Assembly (NCBI RefSeq): GCF_008304605.1
Contig: NZ_PIJY01000018.1
Span: 58,751-122,750, forward strand
From: Oceanobacillus polygoni
GTDB taxonomy: Bacteria > Bacillota > Bacilli > Bacillales > Amphibacillaceae
Reading direction: 5' to 3'
Length of the DNA stretch: 64,000 nucleotides
Numbering within the stretch: position 1 is the stretch's first letter; every line of letters starts with the position of its first letter. The position numbers and the translations under genes are program-made. Below the pieces are notes generated by a model, which had not been told where the DNA came from, did no database searches, and was given only the letters and a program-made list of their open reading frames with translations. Below are positions 43,488 to 52,813 of the stretch, in pieces.

Positions 43488-43515
43488 AGAACAAAACTGA
43501 ATTACACGAATAATG

Positions 43516-43569
43516 AAGAGCGACAATTTATTTTCACCTGAGGGAGGAAAATTAATTGTCGCTTTTGTC
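43516..43569 (+). terminator. Terminator after ykuS
   Basis: AGCGACAATTTATTTTC pairs with GGAAAATTAATTGTCGCT, a long nearly perfect stem with a 10-nt loop, followed by TTTTGTC. It ends the dapH-dapL-ykuS unit. Confidence 0.85.
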
Positions 43570-43691
43570 TTGATTTCTTTCCATAAACGCAAATTGTATG
43601 CACAGCCGATTTCTTTCAATCATATATAAATTAGGAAGTATTAAAAGCATTACGTAATATTGTTGGCATCGAATGCGAGGAGGTGAAGCGA

Positions 43692-44141
43692 TTGAAAATT
43701 AATGATCGTATGCCCGACTTAGACGAGAGTGGAACGTGGATAAATAGTAGTGGTGTAAGGACGGAGGACCTCATTGGTCAAATTCCAACATTGATTTATT
43801 TTTGGTCGATAAGCTGTGAATTATGTGAAAAATCATTACCATTAATCAATCAGCTGCGTGATGAGTTGCAAGGAAAGTTACAGGTGATTAGTGTTCATAC
43901 ATCACTCTCTGAATCTGATAATAATCTTCCCGCGATAAGAGAGGCGGCATTGGAGAAAAATATTACAGAGCCTCTATTTGTTGATTTGGATGAAACACTA
44001 TCAACTACGTTTAATTTTCGCTATGTTCCAGCTTATTATGTTTTTGATGAAAACGGAATGTTACGGCATTCGCAATCTGGATCAGGAAATATTCACCTTT
44101 TACGTAGAAGATTGGAAAGAGTATTAAAAGAGAATAGCTAA
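43692..44141 (+). CDS. ykuV: Thiol-disulfide oxidoreductase YkuV
   Basis: Cytoplasmic thioredoxin-fold protein, 149 residues, with the active-site motif WSISCELC (Cys42, Cys45). B. subtilis YkuV is a thiol:disulfide oxidoreductase of 148 residues. The start is TTG 43692, 8 nt after GAGGAGGTG; the ATG-like extension from GTG 43683 overlaps that ribosome site. The protein begins MKINDRMPDLDESG as YkuV does. Confidence 0.88.
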   Translation: MKINDRMPDLDESGTWINSSGVRTEDLIGQIPTLIYFWSISCELCEKSLPLINQLRDELQGKLQVISVHTSLSESDNNLPAIREAALEKNITEPLFVDLDETLSTTFNFRYVPAYYVFDENGMLRHSQSGSGNIHLLRRRLERVLKENS

Positions 44142-44150
44142 ATAGGAGAT

Positions 44151-44187
44151 AAGTACACCTTGAAAAATGCCATGGGTGTGCTTTTTT
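44151..44187 (+). terminator. Terminator after ykuV
   Basis: AAGTACACC pairs with GGTGTGCTT (one G-U) around a 15-nt loop, followed by TTTTCTTT. Confidence 0.75.
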
Positions 44188-44309
44188 CTTTGGAATAAAT
44201 GGCATAATAAAAATTTTTAAAATATTTAACAAAAAATGTAGCAATTTATTTCGGAAACCGTTATATTAGTAAATACGGTAAAACAACTTAGAGGGGAGTG
44301 GGTATATTT

Positions 44310-46061
44310 ATGGAGACATTTAAAAAATTGAAGCGCTTTTATTGGCCCTACAAGAAGCACTTTTTCTGGTCTTTATTCTTTTTATTGTTTGTAACAGCTA
44401 TCACGGTCGTTTATCCAATTATTTTACAAATTACGATCGATGAAGTAGTTGTTCAGACTAGGTATGAATTAATCCCAGTGATCGGTGTTTCTTTTCTTGG
44501 CTTGATGGTAGTAAAAGGGATTTCTACATTTTTCTTTCAATACTTAGGAGATCTTTTCGGTATGACGTCTGTTTATAAACTAAGGGAAGCGTTATATGAT
44601 AAGCTTCAACGATTAGCATTTAAATATTATGATAATGCTAAAACAGGTGACATTATGTCGCGTTTAACAGCTGATGTGGAAGGATTTCGCTTCTTTCTTT
44701 CTGTCGGATTTGCGGAACTAATTCGTGTTGTATTGCTCATTTTTATCAGTTTAAGCATTATGTTCTATTACTCTGTTCCACTTGCACTCGTAACGATGGG
44801 TGCTATCCCTTTTCTTGCTATCGTTGTATTTAAGTTCGACAGGCGTGTCCATCCAGCATTTCGTGAAATTAGAAAATCTTTTGGTCGATTAAATACGCGG
44901 GTGCAGGAAAACATTAGTGGAATGAATACTGTTAAATCCTTGTCCAGAGAGGATTTTGAGATTGGCAGATTCTCATCGAATAATGATAATTACCGACAAA
45001 ATTATTTAAAAACCTCATCGCTTTGGGCAAAGTATTTTCCGTTTATGGAGTTCATCGGCAATGTTTGTGTCGTCGTATTACTAGCATATGGTGGATACCT
45101 AGTAATTGAAGGTAATCTAAGATTGGGTGAGCTCGTCGCGTTTTTTAGTTTAGTTTGGTATATTCTCGGACCATTAATGAATCTTGGATTTATCGTGAAT
45201 CAGTTTTCACAGGCAAAAGCTTCCGGTGAAAGACTGATTGAGATCTTAGATGCAGATGAGGACATAGTCGAAAAAGAAAATGCGATTGATAAGCCAATCA
45301 AAGGTCATGTTACGTTTCATGATGTCACACTAAATTACATTGAGGGTGACGATACTGCACTATCCCATATCAGTTTTGATGCGCCACCTGGAAAGGTAAT
45401 TGGGCTAATCGGTGCAACTGGTTCTGGAAAAACAAGTATTACACAGCTGATAACTCGATTTTACGAGCCACAGCAAGGGGAAGTACTAGTTGATGGCAGA
45501 TCTGTATCAGATTATAAATTAAAAAATCTCAGGAAGCATATTGGTTTTGTATTACAAGAACCGTTTTTATTTTCTACATCGATTCGAGAAAATATTGCGT
45601 ATGGAAATCCAGATGTAACAGAGGAGCAAATCATTGATGCGGCAAAACGTGCGCAAGCACATGAATTTATAATGGAAATGCCAAATGGTTATGAAACAAT
45701 GCTTGGAGAACGTGGTATGGGACTGTCTGGTGGACAAAAACAGCGAATAGCAATTGCCCGGGCGATTTGTATCAACCCTAGTATTCTTGTTTTAGATGAT
45801 GCTACATCTGCAGTAGACATGGAAACAGAATTTAAAATTCAACAAGCATTGCGAGAAGTGATGAAAGGGAGAACAACGTTTATTATTGCACATCGAATAT
45901 CTTCTCTTAAGTATGCAGATGAAATATTAGTTATGGAAGATGGAGCAATTGTAGAGCGTGGAACACATGAATTTCTTGTAAATAACAATGGTCCGTACGA
46001 ACGGATTTACAATATCCAATATCAGGACCGGGAAGAAATCATGAACACAGTTCATTTATAG
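44310..46061 (+). CDS. yknU: ABC transporter ATP-binding/permease YknU
   Basis: Half-size ABC exporter of 583 residues: a six-helix membrane domain (to about residue 320) and one nucleotide-binding domain. Walker A is GATGSGKTS; the Q-loop is VLQEPFLFS; the signature is LSGGQKQR. Walker B ends VLDDATSAVD, in which the catalytic Glu is Asp. The H-loop is AHRISS. It is therefore the degenerate-site half of a heterodimer with YknV. ATG 44310 is 11 nt after GAGGGGAG. Confidence 0.93.
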   Translation: METFKKLKRFYWPYKKHFFWSLFFLLFVTAITVVYPIILQITIDEVVVQTRYELIPVIGVSFLGLMVVKGISTFFFQYLGDLFGMTSVYKLREALYDKLQRLAFKYYDNAKTGDIMSRLTADVEGFRFFLSVGFAELIRVVLLIFISLSIMFYYSVPLALVTMGAIPFLAIVVFKFDRRVHPAFREIRKSFGRLNTRVQENISGMNTVKSLSREDFEIGRFSSNNDNYRQNYLKTSSLWAKYFPFMEFIGNVCVVVLLAYGGYLVIEGNLRLGELVAFFSLVWYILGPLMNLGFIVNQFSQAKASGERLIEILDADEDIVEKENAIDKPIKGHVTFHDVTLNYIEGDDTALSHISFDAPPGKVIGLIGATGSGKTSITQLITRFYEPQQGEVLVDGRSVSDYKLKNLRKHIGFVLQEPFLFSTSIRENIAYGNPDVTEEQIIDAAKRAQAHEFIMEMPNGYETMLGERGMGLSGGQKQRIAIARAICINPSILVLDDATSAVDMETEFKIQQALREVMKGRTTFIIAHRISSLKYADEILVMEDGAIVERGTHEFLVNNNGPYERIYNIQYQDREEIMNTVHL

Positions 46062-46073
46062 GGGGTGACATTT

Positions 46074-47900
46074 ATGGCAAATGCACAAGCAAATAAAGAT
46101 AGCCGACATTTAAAGCGATTTCATTATACAGTCGATCAGGCGATTGAAAAGCCATTTAATTGGCAGCAAATGGGGAGGTTACTGCAATTTGTAAAACCAT
46201 ATGCGAAAAACTATCTTCCGGCAGCAATTATCGCAATGCTAATTTCAACTATCGTAAGACTTACCATTCCTATATTAATTGGGAAAGTAGCAATTGATAT
46301 AGCGCTTAAAGAAAGTAATGTTTCTTTACTTGTCAATCTTGTTGTAGGTATCTCCAGTATGTATTTAATCAACTATGTAGCTAATACGTTACGGATTAAA
46401 TGGGTGAACATTCTTGGTCAAAATGTTATCTATGATCTAAGGCATAAACTATTTTCTCATGTGCAACGATTGTCTCATCGATTTTTTGACAGTCGTTCAG
46501 CTGGATCCATTTTAGTTCGAATTTTAAATGATATTAATTCCCTGCAAGAACTATTTACGAATGGGATTATTAATTTATTAATGGATGCTGTTATGCTGAT
46601 TGGAATAATTGTGATCTTATTTGTATTAAGCCCACCACTCGCGTTAGCGGTAATTATTGTGATACCATTAATGTTTTTTATCTCAACGAGGCTGCGAAGA
46701 AAGATCCGTCGTTCATGGCAGGAAGTACGTCAGCATCAATCACGTATGAATTCACATTTAAATGAAGGATTGCAGGGAATGCGGATTACACAATCTTTCT
46801 CACAGGAAAATGAAAATGCTGAATTTTTTGATGGGGTAAACAAAGGTTTTTTTAATAGTTTTAAAGATGCAGCGAAAAAAAGTGCAATGTTTCGTCCGTT
46901 AGTAGAGGTATGTGATGCAGTTGGAACAATTATATTAATCGCTTTTGGTTCTTATTTGATTTTAAATGGGACGATCGAAATTGGTACATTTGTTTCTTTT
47001 GCATTTTTCCTTGGTATGTTTTGGGAGCCTATTTCAAGGCTTGGACAAATGTACAATCAGTTATTAATGGCAATGGCATCCTCTGAACGTATTTTTGAAT
47101 TTCTAGATGAACAGCCAAATGTGGAAGAGAAACAAAATGCCTATTCGCTATACGATATGAAAGGCAATATCGAATTTGACTGTGTTGGTTTTTCTTATAA
47201 CGAGGAGCGAGTAGCCCTGCATGAAATTTCTCTTGAAATCAAGGCGGGGCAAACAGTTGCACTTGTAGGGCATACTGGAAGCGGAAAATCAACGATTGCA
47301 AACTTAATCAGTCGATTTTATGACCCAACAAAAGGTTCAGTGAAAGTCGATGGACATGATTTAAAAGAAGTGAAGCTGGATAGTCTCCGGCAGAAGATTA
47401 GTGTTGTATTACAGGATACATTTATTTTCTCTGGAACGATTATGGAAAATATTCGGTTTGGACGTCCGGATGCACGTGATGAAGATGTCATAGAAGCTGC
47501 AAGAGTTGTCGGTGCAGATGACTTTATACAGCGGTTGGCTAATGGCTATCAGACCGAGGTTGAGGAGCGTGGCAATATTTTATCTGCAGGTGAAAGGCAA
47601 CTGCTTTCCTTTGCACGAGCTTTACTTGCTGACCCAACCATCATTATCCTGGATGAGGCAACTGCAAGTATTGATACCGAGTCCGAAGTGAAAATTCAAC
47701 AAGCATTACGTAAACTATTAAAAGGAAGAACGTCAATTATTATTGCTCACCGCCTTTCTACGATACGTGAATCTGACAAAATTTTTGTGTTGGAGCAAGG
47801 AAGGATTTTGGAGCAGGGGAGTCATTCGGAATTAATGGCTAAACAAGGAAAATACTTTGAGCTTGTCAAGTCGCAATTCACCATGTTAGATGCAATATAA
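46074..47900 (+). CDS. yknV: ABC transporter ATP-binding/permease YknV
   Basis: Partner half-transporter of 608 residues: six helices then an NBD. Walker A is GHTGSGKST, Walker B ends ILDEATASID with catalytic Glu, and the H-loop is AHRLST. Its signature is LSAGERQ. The start is ATG 46074, 7 nt after GGGGGTG; the preceding gene ends 13 bp upstream. With YknU it forms an asymmetric exporter; in B. subtilis YknUV lies by the SdpC-resistance genes yknWXYZ, though these are absent here. Confidence 0.92.
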   Translation: MANAQANKDSRHLKRFHYTVDQAIEKPFNWQQMGRLLQFVKPYAKNYLPAAIIAMLISTIVRLTIPILIGKVAIDIALKESNVSLLVNLVVGISSMYLINYVANTLRIKWVNILGQNVIYDLRHKLFSHVQRLSHRFFDSRSAGSILVRILNDINSLQELFTNGIINLLMDAVMLIGIIVILFVLSPPLALAVIIVIPLMFFISTRLRRKIRRSWQEVRQHQSRMNSHLNEGLQGMRITQSFSQENENAEFFDGVNKGFFNSFKDAAKKSAMFRPLVEVCDAVGTIILIAFGSYLILNGTIEIGTFVSFAFFLGMFWEPISRLGQMYNQLLMAMASSERIFEFLDEQPNVEEKQNAYSLYDMKGNIEFDCVGFSYNEERVALHEISLEIKAGQTVALVGHTGSGKSTIANLISRFYDPTKGSVKVDGHDLKEVKLDSLRQKISVVLQDTFIFSGTIMENIRFGRPDARDEDVIEAARVVGADDFIQRLANGYQTEVEERGNILSAGERQLLSFARALLADPTIIILDEATASIDTESEVKIQQALRKLLKGRTSIIIAHRLSTIRESDKIFVLEQGRILEQGSHSELMAKQGKYFELVKSQFTMLDAI

Positions 47901-47907
47901 ATGAACT

Positions 47908-47952
47908 TTTAGGGGCAGCTTTCATGGTGAAAGTTGCTCCTAAACTTTTGCA
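47908..47952 (+). terminator. Terminator after yknV
   Basis: TTTAGGGGCAGCTTTC pairs with GAAAGTTGCTCCTAAA (imperfect, G-U pairs) around ATGGT, then CTTTTG. The T-run is weak. Confidence 0.7.
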
Positions 47953-47995
47953 GGCGTATATTAGACACAGAGAATTATTTTTGGAGGGTTAGATA

Positions 47996-48661
47996 ATGGT
48001 AAAAGACTATGCTGTTATAGGGCTTGGTAGATTTGGTGGTAGTATTTGTCGGGAACTCTCTAAAGAGGGGAAGCAAGTTCTGGCAATTGATAACGATGAA
48101 AACCGAGTTAATGAATATAAAAAGATAGCTTATCATGCTGTAATTGCAGATACAACAGACGAAGATACGTTAAAGGATATCGGGATTCAAAACTTTGAAC
48201 ACGTTATTGTGGCGATTGGTGAGAACATTCAAGCAAGTATTTTGACAGCAGTTATTCTGGTTGATCTTGGGATAAAGAAAATAACGGTGAAGGCAAAAAA
48301 TGATTATCATGAAAAGATTTTAGACAAAATTGGTGTTCATCATGTTGTGCATCCAGAGCGCGATATGGGCAGGAAAATCGCACATAGTATTATTTCACAT
48401 AACATACTGGACTATCTCGAATTATCGGATGAACATAGTATTGTAGAGGTGAAAGCTGGGAAAAGAATGATCGGTAAATCCTTAATTGATTTAGATGTAC
48501 GGGCAAAATATGGCTGTAATATAGTGGCGATTAAACAAGGCAGAACGATTAATGTTTCGCCTAGTGCTGAAGATGCATTGCAGGAAGATGATGTTTTAAT
48601 CGTGATTGGGGCGGACGAAGATATTTCGAGGTTTGAAAGGAATCTTGTAATCGATGATTAA
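47996..48661 (+). CDS. ktrC: Potassium uptake regulatory RCK subunit KtrC
   Basis: 221 residues, the length of B. subtilis KtrC, and matching it along its length: Rossmann GLGRFGGS at residues 9-16, RCK_N to about residue 130, then RCK_C with the c-di-AMP pocket. KtrC pairs with a KtrB/KtrD channel to open it in response to ATP/ADP and is inhibited by c-di-AMP. The channel is at 27077-28441. ATG 47996 follows TTGGAGGG. It is upstream of rnjA as in B. subtilis (minus adeC). Confidence 0.95.
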   Translation: MVKDYAVIGLGRFGGSICRELSKEGKQVLAIDNDENRVNEYKKIAYHAVIADTTDEDTLKDIGIQNFEHVIVAIGENIQASILTAVILVDLGIKKITVKAKNDYHEKILDKIGVHHVVHPERDMGRKIAHSIISHNILDYLELSDEHSIVEVKAGKRMIGKSLIDLDVRAKYGCNIVAIKQGRTINVSPSAEDALQEDDVLIVIGADEDISRFERNLVIDD

Positions 48662-48698
48662 AAAAGACATGGAAGAAATTCTTCCATGTCTTTTAAAT
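48661..48698. terminator. Convergent terminator between ktrC and rnjA
   Basis: AAAAGACATGGAAG and CTTCCATGTCTTTT form a perfect 14-bp stem around AAATT, with A and T tracts on both sides. Confidence 0.93.
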
Positions 48699-50366
48699 TT
48701 AAACTTCCATAATAATAGGTAAAATCATAGGTCGACGTTTTGTTTTCTCATAAAGGAATGGAGCGATTGTATCCGTAATCTCATTTTTAATTTCAGACCA
48801 TTGTGTAGTTCTTCTTTCCATTACTTTATTTAAATGGGAAGATACAAGCTTCTGCGCTTCGTTAATCAAGTCTTCGGATTCTCTCATGTATACAAAGCCT
48901 CGTGAAATAATATCCGGACCTGAAGCGATTTTGAATTCTTTCATATTGATACTTACAACTACAATAACGAGACCTTCTTCTGAAAGAATTCTGCGGTCAC
49001 GCAATACGATATTACCAATATCACCAATACCACTTCCGTCAACATAGATAGATCCAGATGGAATCTTACCGGATATGGAAGCTTGATCTTTACTTAGTGC
49101 AAGTACATCCCCATTATCCATAATAAATGAATGATCCGGTTCTACACCACAAGATTCAGCTAGTTTTATATGCTCTTTTAGCATACGGTATTCACCATGA
49201 ATTGGCATAAAGAACTTTGGTTTAATCAAGCGAAGCATTAATTTTTGCTCTTCTTGACTTCCATGACCAGACGTATGAATATTGCTTAGTTTTCCGTGGA
49301 TAACATCTGCGCCAGCACGGTATAATTTGTTAATTGTTTTGCTAACACTAACGGTGTTTCCAGGGATTGGTGATGAAGAAAATACAACCGTGTCACCAGG
49401 TATAATTTGAATTTGTCTATGTGTGCCATTAGCGATTCGTGATAGTGCTGCCATCGACTCGCCTTGAGAACCTGTACAAAGAATGGTTACTTCATTTGCT
49501 GGTAATCGGTTAATTTGATTGCCTTCGATAAAAGTCTCTTTAGGTGCTTGGATATAACCTAGCTCTAGGCCGATGTTGATGGCGGATTCCATGCTACGGC
49601 CAAACACAGCAACTTTACGGTTGTGATGAACAGCTGCTTCTACTACTTGCTGCAATCGATAAATATTCGATGCAAATGTTGCGAAAATCAGTCTTCCATC
49701 AACACGGCTGAAGATATCGTGAATGCTTTGACCTACAACTCGTTCAGACATTGTAAATCCCGGTACCTCACTATTTGTGCTATCAGATAAAAGGCAAAGT
49801 ACACCTTCTTTCCCGATTTCAGCCATTTTTGTAAGATTTGCTGGTTCACCAACGGGAGTAAAGTCGAATTTGAAATCACCAGTATGAACAATATTTCCTG
49901 GTGGGGTTTTTACGACAACCCCATAGGAATCAGGGATACTGTGTGTTGTACGGAAAAAGCTGACGGAAGTTTTACGGAATTTAATAACATCATCTTCTTG
50001 TATCGTAATTAATTTAGCACTTCTCAATAAGCCGTGCTCATCCAATTTATTTCGAATTAATCCGATTGCAAGTGGTCCTGCATAAATAGGCACATTTACT
50101 TCACGCAAGAGAAAAGGAATTCCACCAATATGGTCTTCGTGACCATGGGTTACGAATAAGCCTTTAATTTTATCCTGGTTTTGTACGACGTACGTATAAT
50201 CAGGAATAACATAGTCGATTCCTAATAATTCATCCTCAGGGAATTTAATCCCAGCATCGATAAGAATGATTTCATCTTGGAATTGGACAGCATACGTATT
50301 TTTTCCGATTTCGCCTAGTCCACCTAGGGCAAAAACGGCTGTTTGATCATTTTTAACAAATTTCAT
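48699..50366 (-). CDS. rnjA: Ribonuclease J1
   Basis: Essential 5'-exonuclease and endonuclease of RNA turnover, 555 residues, identical in length to B. subtilis RNase J1. Metallo-beta-lactamase motif THGHEDH with His74, His76, Asp78 and His79; beta-CASP segment near [10 protein letters not shown]-terminal domain follows. ATG 50366 is 4 nt after the rpoY stop, so the two are co-transcribed; the ribosome site GGAGAAC lies inside rpoY. Long leader upstream of rpoY. Confidence 0.97.
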   Translation of the reverse strand: MKFVKNDQTAVFALGGLGEIGKNTYAVQFQDEIILIDAGIKFPEDELLGIDYVIPDYTYVVQNQDKIKGLFVTHGHEDHIGGIPFLLREVNVPIYAGPLAIGLIRNKLDEHGLLRSAKLITIQEDDVIKFRKTSVSFFRTTHSIPDSYGVVVKTPPGNIVHTGDFKFDFTPVGEPANLTKMAEIGKEGVLCLLSDSTNSEVPGFTMSERVVGQSIHDIFSRVDGRLIFATFASNIYRLQQVVEAAVHHNRKVAVFGRSMESAINIGLELGYIQAPKETFIEGNQINRLPANEVTILCTGSQGESMAALSRIANGTHRQIQIIPGDTVVFSSSPIPGNTVSVSKTINKLYRAGADVIHGKLSNIHTSGHGSQEEQKLMLRLIKPKFFMPIHGEYRMLKEHIKLAESCGVEPDHSFIMDNGDVLALSKDQASISGKIPSGSIYVDGSGIGDIGNIVLRDRRILSEEGLVIVVVSINMKEFKIASGPDIISRGFVYMRESEDLINEAQKLVSSHLNKVMERRTTQWSEIKNEITDTIAPFLYEKTKRRPMILPIIMEV

Positions 50367-50369
50367 AAC

Positions 50370-50579
50370 TTATATGTTCTCCAACTGTAGTTTACCAGTT
50401 TCTTTCTCGTAATTTAGATGTGCCTCATCTAATGCTTGGATATATTCGATGTTATATTTCCGATCATTTAATTTCTTTCTTACCTCTCTGATTGAATCCG
50501 CTTCAACGTAGACACTCTTTGTACGTTCGCGGACAGGAACTTCATTCTGCTCCTCTTGATATAAAACTTTAAAAATCAT
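50370..50579 (-). CDS. rpoY: RNA polymerase epsilon subunit RpoY (YkzG)
   Basis: Small RNA polymerase accessory subunit of 69 residues: it begins [20 protein letters not shown] and ends with the family helix [18 protein letters not shown] 50579 follows GGAGAGATG. Located immediately upstream of rnjA as in B. subtilis. Confidence 0.93.
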   Translation of the reverse strand: MIFKVLYQEEQNEVPVRERTKSVYVEADSIREVRKKLNDRKYNIEYIQALDEAHLNYEKETGKLQLENI

Positions 50580-50619
50580 TTCATCTCTCCTAACATAATT
50601 TCTATATTTTTTTGTTCAA

Positions 50620-50760
50620 CTAATAGGAGCTATGCCTGTCATAGGCGATAACCCATTTTAAATTGGATGTTATTACCTTTCCGTAAAGCCTTCCATCTGG
50701 CATGTTTCCGTCGCAATACCAGTTTGTCTTTAAATCATTCGTTGGTGTGATTGGTTGCAT
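50620..50760 (-). CDS. Candidate small protein, 46 aa, upstream of rpoY
   Basis: ATG 50760 to TAG 50620-50622, 46 residues, with LKTNWYCDGNMPDGRLYGKVITS near the centre and one Cys. The composition looks protein-like and the codons match the genome. AAGG lies directly against the ATG, and the upstream 28-residue ORF ends 11 bp before, so translation may rely on coupling. Family not recognised. The gene lies 40 bp upstream of rpoY on the same strand. It may be a leader ORF or a degenerate gene. Confidence 0.4.
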   Translation of the reverse strand: MQPITPTNDLKTNWYCDGNMPDGRLYGKVITSNLKWVIAYDRHSSY

Positions 50761-50771
50761 CCTTGGTAGTC

Positions 50772-50858
50772 TTATTTAAAAGTTGTAGGTACACGTCCTT
50801 CTTTGCCTAAAAAGTCTCTCCACCGTTTCTTCAGCTTATCTTTTAGGCGCTTCAGCAT
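50772..50858 (-). CDS. Candidate cationic micropeptide, 28 aa
   Basis: ATG 50858 to TAA 50772-50774. The product starts MLKRLKDKLKKRWRDFLGK: 12 Lys/Arg in 28 residues, in an amphipathic helical pattern. GGGAG is 12 nt before the ATG, long but usable. It directly precedes the 46-residue ORF. It could be a leader peptide of the rpoY-rnjA mRNA or an uncharacterised short protein. Confidence 0.35.
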   Translation of the reverse strand: MLKRLKDKLKKRWRDFLGKEGRVPTTFK

Positions 50859-51075
50859 GAGGACACACGTCTCCCTTCAGATATCTAGAAAAAGCAACAA
50901 AACATTCTACCGTCCAATCCTCTTATATACAGTATAGTACGAAATGAGGAAGATTTAAATAAAAATACATCATTTTTAAAAAAATAATCATAAACCCACA
51001 CAAGTTCTATTTGTATTTTTATCTTTTACATGGAATGAAATCTTATACATTTTGGTACGGTGCGTTAATTATGAA
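50859..51075. other. A+T-rich region between def and the rpoY leader
   Basis: 217 bp without a recognised gene. The rpoY-rnjA promoter should be here on the minus strand. I could not choose a convincing one. Confidence 0.35.
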
Positions 51076-51108
51076 AAAAGGTACCCGTCCATGACAGGCA
51101 CCTCAGGT
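51076..51108 (-). terminator. Terminator of def
   Basis: On the minus strand GGTGCCTGTC pairs with GGACGGGTACC via G-U pairs, followed by TTTTTTC. Confidence 0.8.
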
Positions 51109-51660
51109 TTATTCGATTGCGGTGGAATTATCAGGAATTGCGAATGGATTATTTGGATTAATACGATCATAGAACATAACCCCATTGAGATGATCGATCT
51201 CATGTTGAAACACAACAGCAGGGTATCCCTTTAAACGAAGCTTCACTGGGTTTCCATCAAAATCAGTTGCCTTTACTGTAATTCTTGCGTGTCTTGGGAC
51301 ATAGCCTTCAACAGGACGATCCACAGAGAGGCATCCTTCTCCACTTGCTAAATAGGACTGCTCAACAGAATGACTGATGATTTTTGGATTCACTAAACCA
51401 TAGCTATACAATTTTCCATTGAAATCTTCAAAATGAATCGCAACGAGTCTTTTTTCGATTCCGAGTTGAGGAGCAGCAAGCCCAACACCAGCTCTTAACT
51501 CATATTTCTTTGCGATCTCCTCATCCTGACTATTGATTAGAAATTGTAACATATCTTTTAACAATTGTTTTTCATCATCAGTAATCGGCAGATCTACTTC
51601 AGCTGCAACTTTTTTGAGAGAGGGATGACCTTCTCGAACAATATCTTTCATTGTTAACAT
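51109..51660 (-). CDS. def: Peptide deformylase (YkrB/Def-like)
   Basis: Removes the N-formyl group from nascent proteins; 183 residues (B. subtilis 184). All three motifs are present: [14 protein letters not shown] and QHEIDHLNG. The start is ATG 51660 ([11 protein letters not shown]); an upstream ATG at 51669 is too near the AAGGAG site. It is placed with rnjA/rpoY and ykyA as in B. subtilis. Confidence 0.94.
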   Translation of the reverse strand: MLTMKDIVREGHPSLKKVAAEVDLPITDDEKQLLKDMLQFLINSQDEEIAKKYELRAGVGLAAPQLGIEKRLVAIHFEDFNGKLYSYGLVNPKIISHSVEQSYLASGEGCLSVDRPVEGYVPRHARITVKATDFDGNPVKLRLKGYPAVVFQHEIDHLNGVMFYDRINPNNPFAIPDNSTAIE

Positions 51661-51964
51661 AATAATCATTACTCCTTACTGGTTATAATCTATGTAATAG
51701 ATGGTATGAAATTAGTAGACCCTTTTAAACCAAAAATAAATGCAGTATATTCTCTTATACTATACCATTGTATTATTCTAACATAACTTCGATGAATAAA
51801 TCATAAATTATAATTGACAACACTTGACGGATAATACGCATTGTAAGGTAGGGCAAGCTCATCATTGGTAATCTAATTAAAGAACTCTCCACTGTATGTG
51901 AGATTAGTTTATGTTATACTTTAAAAATACTTAATGATAAATAGAAGACATGGGAGGAAGAAAC
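51661..51964. other. Divergent region def/ykyA
   Basis: 304 bp without a gene. TATACT at 51915-51920 is a likely -10 for ykyA, with no clear -35. Otherwise featureless. Confidence 0.4.
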
Positions 51965-52624
51965 GTGCATTTTAAGAAATCATTACTTATCTTATCAATT
52001 AGCTTGATGGTGTTGTTAGCTGCATGTAATGGGCAGTCTACGGAGGAACAGATACATAATCATCTTGAAGAAGCAGTTACGCTTGAAGAAGAATTTGAAA
52101 AGCAACAACGTGAAATTACGGACTTAGAATTAGAAGAACAGGATATTTATGATCAAATTATTGATCTAGGTATGGATGACATCGAAACGATTCAAGAACT
52201 ATCGAATCAAGCATTAAAAATAATTGAACAACGTGTAGAAAAAATAGGACTAGAAAAAGATAGTATTGAGAGCTCAAAAGAAGAGTTCAATCAGATTGAA
52301 GCGTTACTGACGGATATCGAAAACGAAGGGCTTAAAGATACTGCTGAATCGATGTATGAAGTGATGAATAATCGGTATTCTGCCTATGAAGAACTTAATG
52401 ATGCTTATATGAAATCTTTAGAACTAGAACAAGAGTTATATGAGATACTTCAACAAGAAGATCTTGAGCAAGAGACATTAACAGAACAAATTAATTCAAT
52501 TAACGAAAGCTATGAGCAAGTGCTACAGCACAACGAAGCGTTTAATAATTACACGGTTGAATACAATGAATTAAAGAAAGAATTTTATGAAGCCGCAGAT
52601 TTAACAGTTTCTTTTGAAGAATAA
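51965..52624 (+). CDS. ykyA: YkyA family cell-wall lipoprotein
   Basis: Lipoprotein of 219 residues with the lipobox LLAAC near residue 21. The mature part is a long, acidic, almost continuous coiled coil. The family (B. subtilis YkyA) is a putative cell-wall-binding lipoprotein. GTG 51965 is 8 nt after GGGAGG; an ATG at 51950 sits on the ribosome site. It precedes the pdh operon as in B. subtilis, now with a repeat between. Confidence 0.88.
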   Translation: MHFKKSLLILSISLMVLLAACNGQSTEEQIHNHLEEAVTLEEEFEKQQREITDLELEEQDIYDQIIDLGMDDIETIQELSNQALKIIEQRVEKIGLEKDSIESSKEEFNQIEALLTDIENEGLKDTAESMYEVMNNRYSAYEELNDAYMKSLELEQELYEILQQEDLEQETLTEQINSINESYEQVLQHNEAFNNYTVEYNELKKEFYEAADLTVSFEE

Positions 52625-52691
52625 AATGGATTCGTTGAATTTTACACTCAATTTGTCCAGTTAATAAACTCGAACCATAAATTCAATTAAA

Positions 52692-52739
52692 GACAGATTC
52701 ACGAACAGCATCTATAAGCTGTGTGGATCTGTTTTTTTG
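52692..52739 (+). terminator. Terminator after ykyA
   Basis: ACAGATTCACGAACAGC pairs with GCTGTGTGGATCTGT (two small internal loops), followed by seven T. Confidence 0.85.
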
Positions 52740-52813
52740 TGTGATTGAGTTATTATATAGAAATAAAAACTACTCAAAAAGATTTTTGGCTTACAGCTAC
52801 TAGATAGAAAATA

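Noticed and set aside
50765..50780. Programmed -1 frameshift joining the two small ORFs upstream of rpoY
   Set aside because: The TTTTAAA run looks slippery, but the other frame meets TAA at the same place, so a shift would terminate at once.
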